Positions 61,987-64,000 of a stretch of 64,000 bases of DNA are shown piece after piece. Positions within the stretch are counted from its first letter, which is position 1. Each line of letters opens with the position of its first letter. Made by a program: the position numbers and the translations under genes. The stretch covers positions 1 through 64,000 of the forward strand of contig NZ_LGUR01000197.1 in NCBI RefSeq assembly GCF_001270495.1, read 5' to 3'. Origin of the DNA: Streptomyces viridochromogenes. Its GTDB lineage: Bacteria; Actinomycetota; Actinomycetes; Streptomycetales; Streptomycetaceae. The notes beneath the pieces were generated by a model. That model was given only the letters and a program-made list of their open reading frames with translations, did no database searches and was not told where the DNA came from.

Positions 61987-64000
61987 GTGATATCCACCGC
62001 TATTCGCGTCGCCCGGGTGGGCAGCGCGGCCGAGCTGGCCGCGGCGGCCTTCATGATGCTGGGCTTCCCGGCACTCATGCTGGCCGCGCTCGTCCCGAGC
62101 GTCCCCGCCTTCGCGGCCGCGGCCGCCGTGACGTACCTGGCGGACCACTATCTGCACCGCAAGAGCAGCTATCTGGTCAACCGCCTGAGCAAGGTGCGGG
62201 CAGGTCTGTCGATCCGGTTCCTGATCAGACAGCTCCTGCTGATCCTGCTGCTGGCCCGCCTGGGCCTCGCGGACGACCTGATCTACTACGGCGCGATCGC
62301 CTGCTTCATAGCCTTCTACGGCCTTCAGGCCCCGCACGGCGCGCTGGTCACCCTGATCCGCAACCGCCGCCGTATGCCGGTCGCCACCCGCAACATCGAC
62401 CTGGCCTCGCGCATCCGCATCCCGGACGCCCCGCCGCGCCGGCTGCTGCACCGCTCCGCGGAGAAGATGCTGCACCTCGACCTGGCGGCCGTCGTCGGCA
62501 TCCTCGTCTCGGCGTCCCTGGAGTCGGCCGTGGCCGGCTTCGTCGGCATCGGCGTCACGGTGGGCGTGGGCTGCCTGTACGTGCTGGCGCTCGTCCCTTA
62601 CGTCCGCGGCGCGAAGACCCCGCCGAACGCGGAGAAGGTCCTGGCCGCGGTCGACGACTGGCTGGCCGAGTACCGCCCCGAGACGGTGCTGTACTTCTCC
62701 GGCTCCAAGGACTCCGCCTACCAGGTCAACATGTGGCTGGAGACGATGGAGCAGCTGGACTCCAAGCCGCTGATCATCCTGCGCGAGCGGGTCATCCTGA
62801 ACAACCTGGCGCCCACCACGGTCCCCGTCATCTGCGTGCCCGGTGGCGTGCACCTGATGAACCTGGACCTGTCCAACGTGCGCGTCGCCCTGTACGCGGC
62901 CAACGTCGGCAAGAACATCCACCTGCTGCGCGTCCCCACCATGAGGCACGTCTTCATCGGCCACGGCGACAGCGACAAGCTGGCCAGCGTCAACCCGTAC
63001 AGCAAGGTCTACGACGAGGTGTGGACGGCCGGCCGCGCGGGCCGCGACCGCTACGCCATAGCCGACGTCGGCGTCCGCGACGACGACATCGTCGAGGTCG
63101 GCCGCCCGCAGCTGGCCCCGATCCAGACCTGGCAGGGCGTGCCGGAGGGGCGGATCCCGACCGTGCTCTACGCCCCCACCTGGGAGGGCTGGGACGGCAA
63201 CCCCGGCAACACCTCGATCGTGCTGGCCGGCGAGAACATCGTGAAGAAGCTGGTGGCGGCCGACCCGCCGGTCCGCGTCCTGTACAAGCCGCACCCCTTC
63301 ACCGGCACCGTCAGCAAGGAGGCCGGCGCCGCGCACCGCCGGATCACCGCCCTGGTCCAGCAGGCCGCCACCGAGCGCGCCACCGACCCGCGCTTCACGG
63401 CCGACGCCGCCACACAGACCGCAGCCAAGGCCGAGCTGGCCCGGATCGAGGCCCGCCTCGCCGAGCTGGCCGGCAAGGCCAACGGCAACGGCAAGGGCGG
63501 CGACGAGGCCGAGGCCACCCGCGACGGCCTGGTCGACGTCGCCCGGCACGAGGAGGCCGCCCGGCTGCGCGCCGAGTGGAACGCCGCGTACTGGCGCTCC
63601 TTCCCCGACCACGAGCACCGCGTCATCACGGGCGCCGAGCCGCGTCTGTACGACTGCTTCAACGTCTCCGACGCGATGGTCTCCGACATCTCCAGCGTGG
63701 TCTCCGACTTCATCGCCAGCGGCAAGCCGTACGCCGTGACGGACTCCGCCGAGCTGGGCGTGGAGGAGTTCAAGCGGCAGAACACCGCGGTGCGCGCCGC
63801 GACGATCCTGTCCAACAGCGCGGCCGAGCTGGGCGAGCTGCTGGGCGCAGTACGGGACCCGTCCGCGGACCCGCTGGCCGAGGACCGGGGGGACCTCAAG
63901 CGCTATCTGCTCGGCCCGGACGAGCCGACGTCGATCGACCAGTTCAACACCGCCGTGGCGAACCTCGCGATCAAGGCCGAGGCGCGCAACGTCGGCCAGG
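61987..64000 (+). CDS. CDP-glycerol/ribitol glycerophosphotransferase-like, 3' end outside window
   Basis: GTG at 61987 opens a frame that runs off the window after 671 codons. Residues 10-215 contain four or so membrane segments (AAAFMMLGFPALMLAALV; FLIRQLLLILLLARLG). The glycerophosphotransferase (TagF/TarL) domain follows. Key motifs: FIGHGDSDK with its His, YAPTWEGWDGN, LYKPHP, and VSDISSVVSDFI, the nucleotide-binding end. A Lys/Ala-rich coiled insert (about 460-520) is unusual. It polymerises polyol phosphate from the CDP precursor made by the previous gene. In S. coelicolor a homologous gene is linked to spore wall teichoic acid and the MreB complex. Confidence 0.88.
   Translation, partial: MISTAIRVARVGSAAELAAAAFMMLGFPALMLAALVPSVPAFAAAAAVTYLADHYLHRKSSYLVNRLSKVRAGLSIRFLIRQLLLILLLARLGLADDLIYYGAIACFIAFYGLQAPHGALVTLIRNRRRMPVATRNIDLASRIRIPDAPPRRLLHRSAEKMLHLDLAAVVGILVSASLESAVAGFVGIGVTVGVGCLYVLALVPYVRGAKTPPNAEKVLAAVDDWLAEYRPETVLYFSGSKDSAYQVNMWLETMEQLDSKPLIILRERVILNNLAPTTVPVICVPGGVHLMNLDLSNVRVALYAANVGKNIHLLRVPTMRHVFIGHGDSDKLASVNPYSKVYDEVWTAGRAGRDRYAIADVGVRDDDIVEVGRPQLAPIQTWQGVPEGRIPTVLYAPTWEGWDGNPGNTSIVLAGENIVKKLVAADPPVRVLYKPHPFTGTVSKEAGAAHRRITALVQQAATERATDPRFTADAATQTAAKAELARIEARLAELAGKANGNGKGGDEAEATRDGLVDVARHEEAARLRAEWNAAYWRSFPDHEHRVITGAEPRLYDCFNVSDAMVSDISSVVSDFIASGKPYAVTDSAELGVEEFKRQNTAVRAATILSNSAAELGELLGAVRDPSADPLAEDRGDLKRYLLGPDEPTSIDQFNTAVANLAIKAEARNVGQ

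Overview
The window is a typical Streptomyces chromosome segment. Third codon positions are almost all G or C, GTG starts and GGAGG-type ribosome binding sites are common, most genes end at strong GC-rich hairpins, and the gene order (tig-clpP1-clpP2-clpX; valS-folC-ndk-mreBCD-mrdA-rodA; rne-rplU-rpmA-obg) is that of the conserved core of the genus. Two families of interspersed repeats familiar from Streptomyces genomes each occur twice.

Layout. 1-13.4 kb: a repeat-rich membrane protein cut by the window edge, an amino acid permease, rpiB, a Fpg/Nei DNA glycosylase, an Eis-like acetyltransferase, a SpoIIE-type phosphatase, an HD-domain protein, an acyltransferase-3 membrane protein, a 64-residue membrane protein, a Ser/Thr kinase with a PQQ-repeat sensor, and tRNA-Gly and tRNA-Pro genes. 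13.4-19.7 kb: trigger factor and the ClpP1/ClpP2/ClpX protease, with a candidate ClgR operator before clpP1, then a small insertion behind clpX and a proline/glutamine-rich membrane protein. 19.9-32 kb: valS, folC, a DUF4233 membrane protein, ndk, and the cell-shape and wall genes mreB, mreC, mreD, mrdA and rodA. 32.7-36.3 kb: a CYTH-CHAD protein and the B12-binding radical SAM protein of the TIGR03960 family.

36.3-42.5 kb is an accessory island. It holds a membrane-anchored NACHT NTPase with a sulfatase-modifying-factor-like domain, a small secreted four-cysteine protein, a broken GH6 cellulase gene and transposase fragments of the IS5 and IS481 types. It is flanked by a 54-bp direct repeat, which is the last 54 bases of the radical SAM gene. 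clpX shows the same arrangement in miniature: its last 65 bases recur, decayed, about 0.5 kb downstream, and the block between carries a small secreted four-cysteine protein gene. Neither block has a visible integrase.

42.7-47.9 kb: a double Lrp/AsnC regulator, an AbgT transporter, an M20 peptidase and a repeat-built membrane protein. 47.9-55.5 kb: the DUF2344 partner of the radical SAM protein, RNase E/G with arginine-rich modules and a histone-H1-like tail, ribosomal proteins L21 and L27, and the GTPase Obg. 55.6-64 kb: a secreted FG-GAP protein, a Tat-exported PhoD phosphatase, a sulfotransferase-like protein, a cytidylyltransferase-SDR fusion of the CDP-ribitol synthase type and a CDP-glycerol glycerophosphotransferase-like enzyme cut by the right edge. 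The last part reads as wall polyol-phosphate polymer synthesis, next to phosphate scavenging.
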